Source: an uncultured Chlamydiae bacterium (GTDB lineage Bacteria > Chlamydiota > Chlamydiia > Chlamydiales > SM23-39). From it: a DNA stretch of 5,350 bases. The notes beneath the pieces are model-generated. The model did not search any database. It was not told the origin of the DNA and saw only the letters and a list, made by a program, of their open reading frames with translations. Positions 5,338 to 5,350 of the stretch are shown one piece after another. The translations under genes and the position numbers were made by a program. Position 1 is the first letter of the stretch. Every line of letters begins with the position of its first letter. Where the stretch lies: the NCBI GenBank assembly GCA_903889795.1, contig CAISYW010000142.1:1-5350 (forward strand), read 5' to 3'.

Positions 5338-5350
5338 AAGCTTGAATGAA

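Noticed and set aside
1..5350. CRISPR array, tRNA, rRNA, transposase or toxin-antitoxin pair
   Set aside because: I found no regularly spaced repeats, cloverleaf, rRNA sequence, DDE-type protein or small paired genes.

Overview
The window looks like chromosomal DNA from a member of the phylum Chlamydiae, probably an environmental (Parachlamydia/Protochlamydia/Waddlia-like) lineage. The grounds are the tandem lpdA-lipA pair with a small zinc-ribbon membrane protein gene diverging from lpdA, and a nearby short pseudopilin-like gene. From memory, this resembles the C. trachomatis CT556-CT558 neighbourhood and the T2SS-associated CT567 region. The assignment rests on gene content and order, not on a database search. 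No rRNA, tRNA, CRISPR array, transposase or phage gene is visible.

Layout, left to right. Positions 1-148 hold no convincing gene. They are rich in reiterated CTCGCT motifs with one small hairpin, and read like an intergenic repeat. A pseudopilin-like gene follows on the minus strand (149-604). A divergent plus-strand gene (675-1655) encodes an acidic, helical protein of unknown function. Its last 9 bp overlap the end of a leftward three-gene operon: lpdA (4663-3257), lipA (3260-2415, ATGA overlap with lpdA) and a metallophosphoesterase (2405-1647, 9 bp after lipA). To the right of lpdA, divergently, lies a gene for a 155-residue protein with an N-terminal CxxC...CxxC zinc ribbon and two C-terminal membrane helices (4769-5236). 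The last 114 bases are non-coding and contain a near-perfect 20-bp-arm inverted repeat at 5292-5337.

Functional logic. LipA builds lipoyl groups by inserting sulfur into octanoylated carrier domains. LpdA (E3) reoxidises the dihydrolipoyl groups of the pyruvate and 2-oxoglutarate dehydrogenase and glycine cleavage complexes. Their co-transcription is coherent. The metallophosphoesterase is coupled to them by position, but its substrate cannot be read from sequence. The helical protein, the pseudopilin-like protein and the zinc-ribbon membrane protein are the least understood genes here. No dramatic new multi-gene system is evident. The points most worth checking are an Asp in the LipA C-terminal RSSY motif, a non-glycine prepilin cleavage site, a palindrome over the start of a possibly leaderless gene, and the non-coding repeats at both edges.
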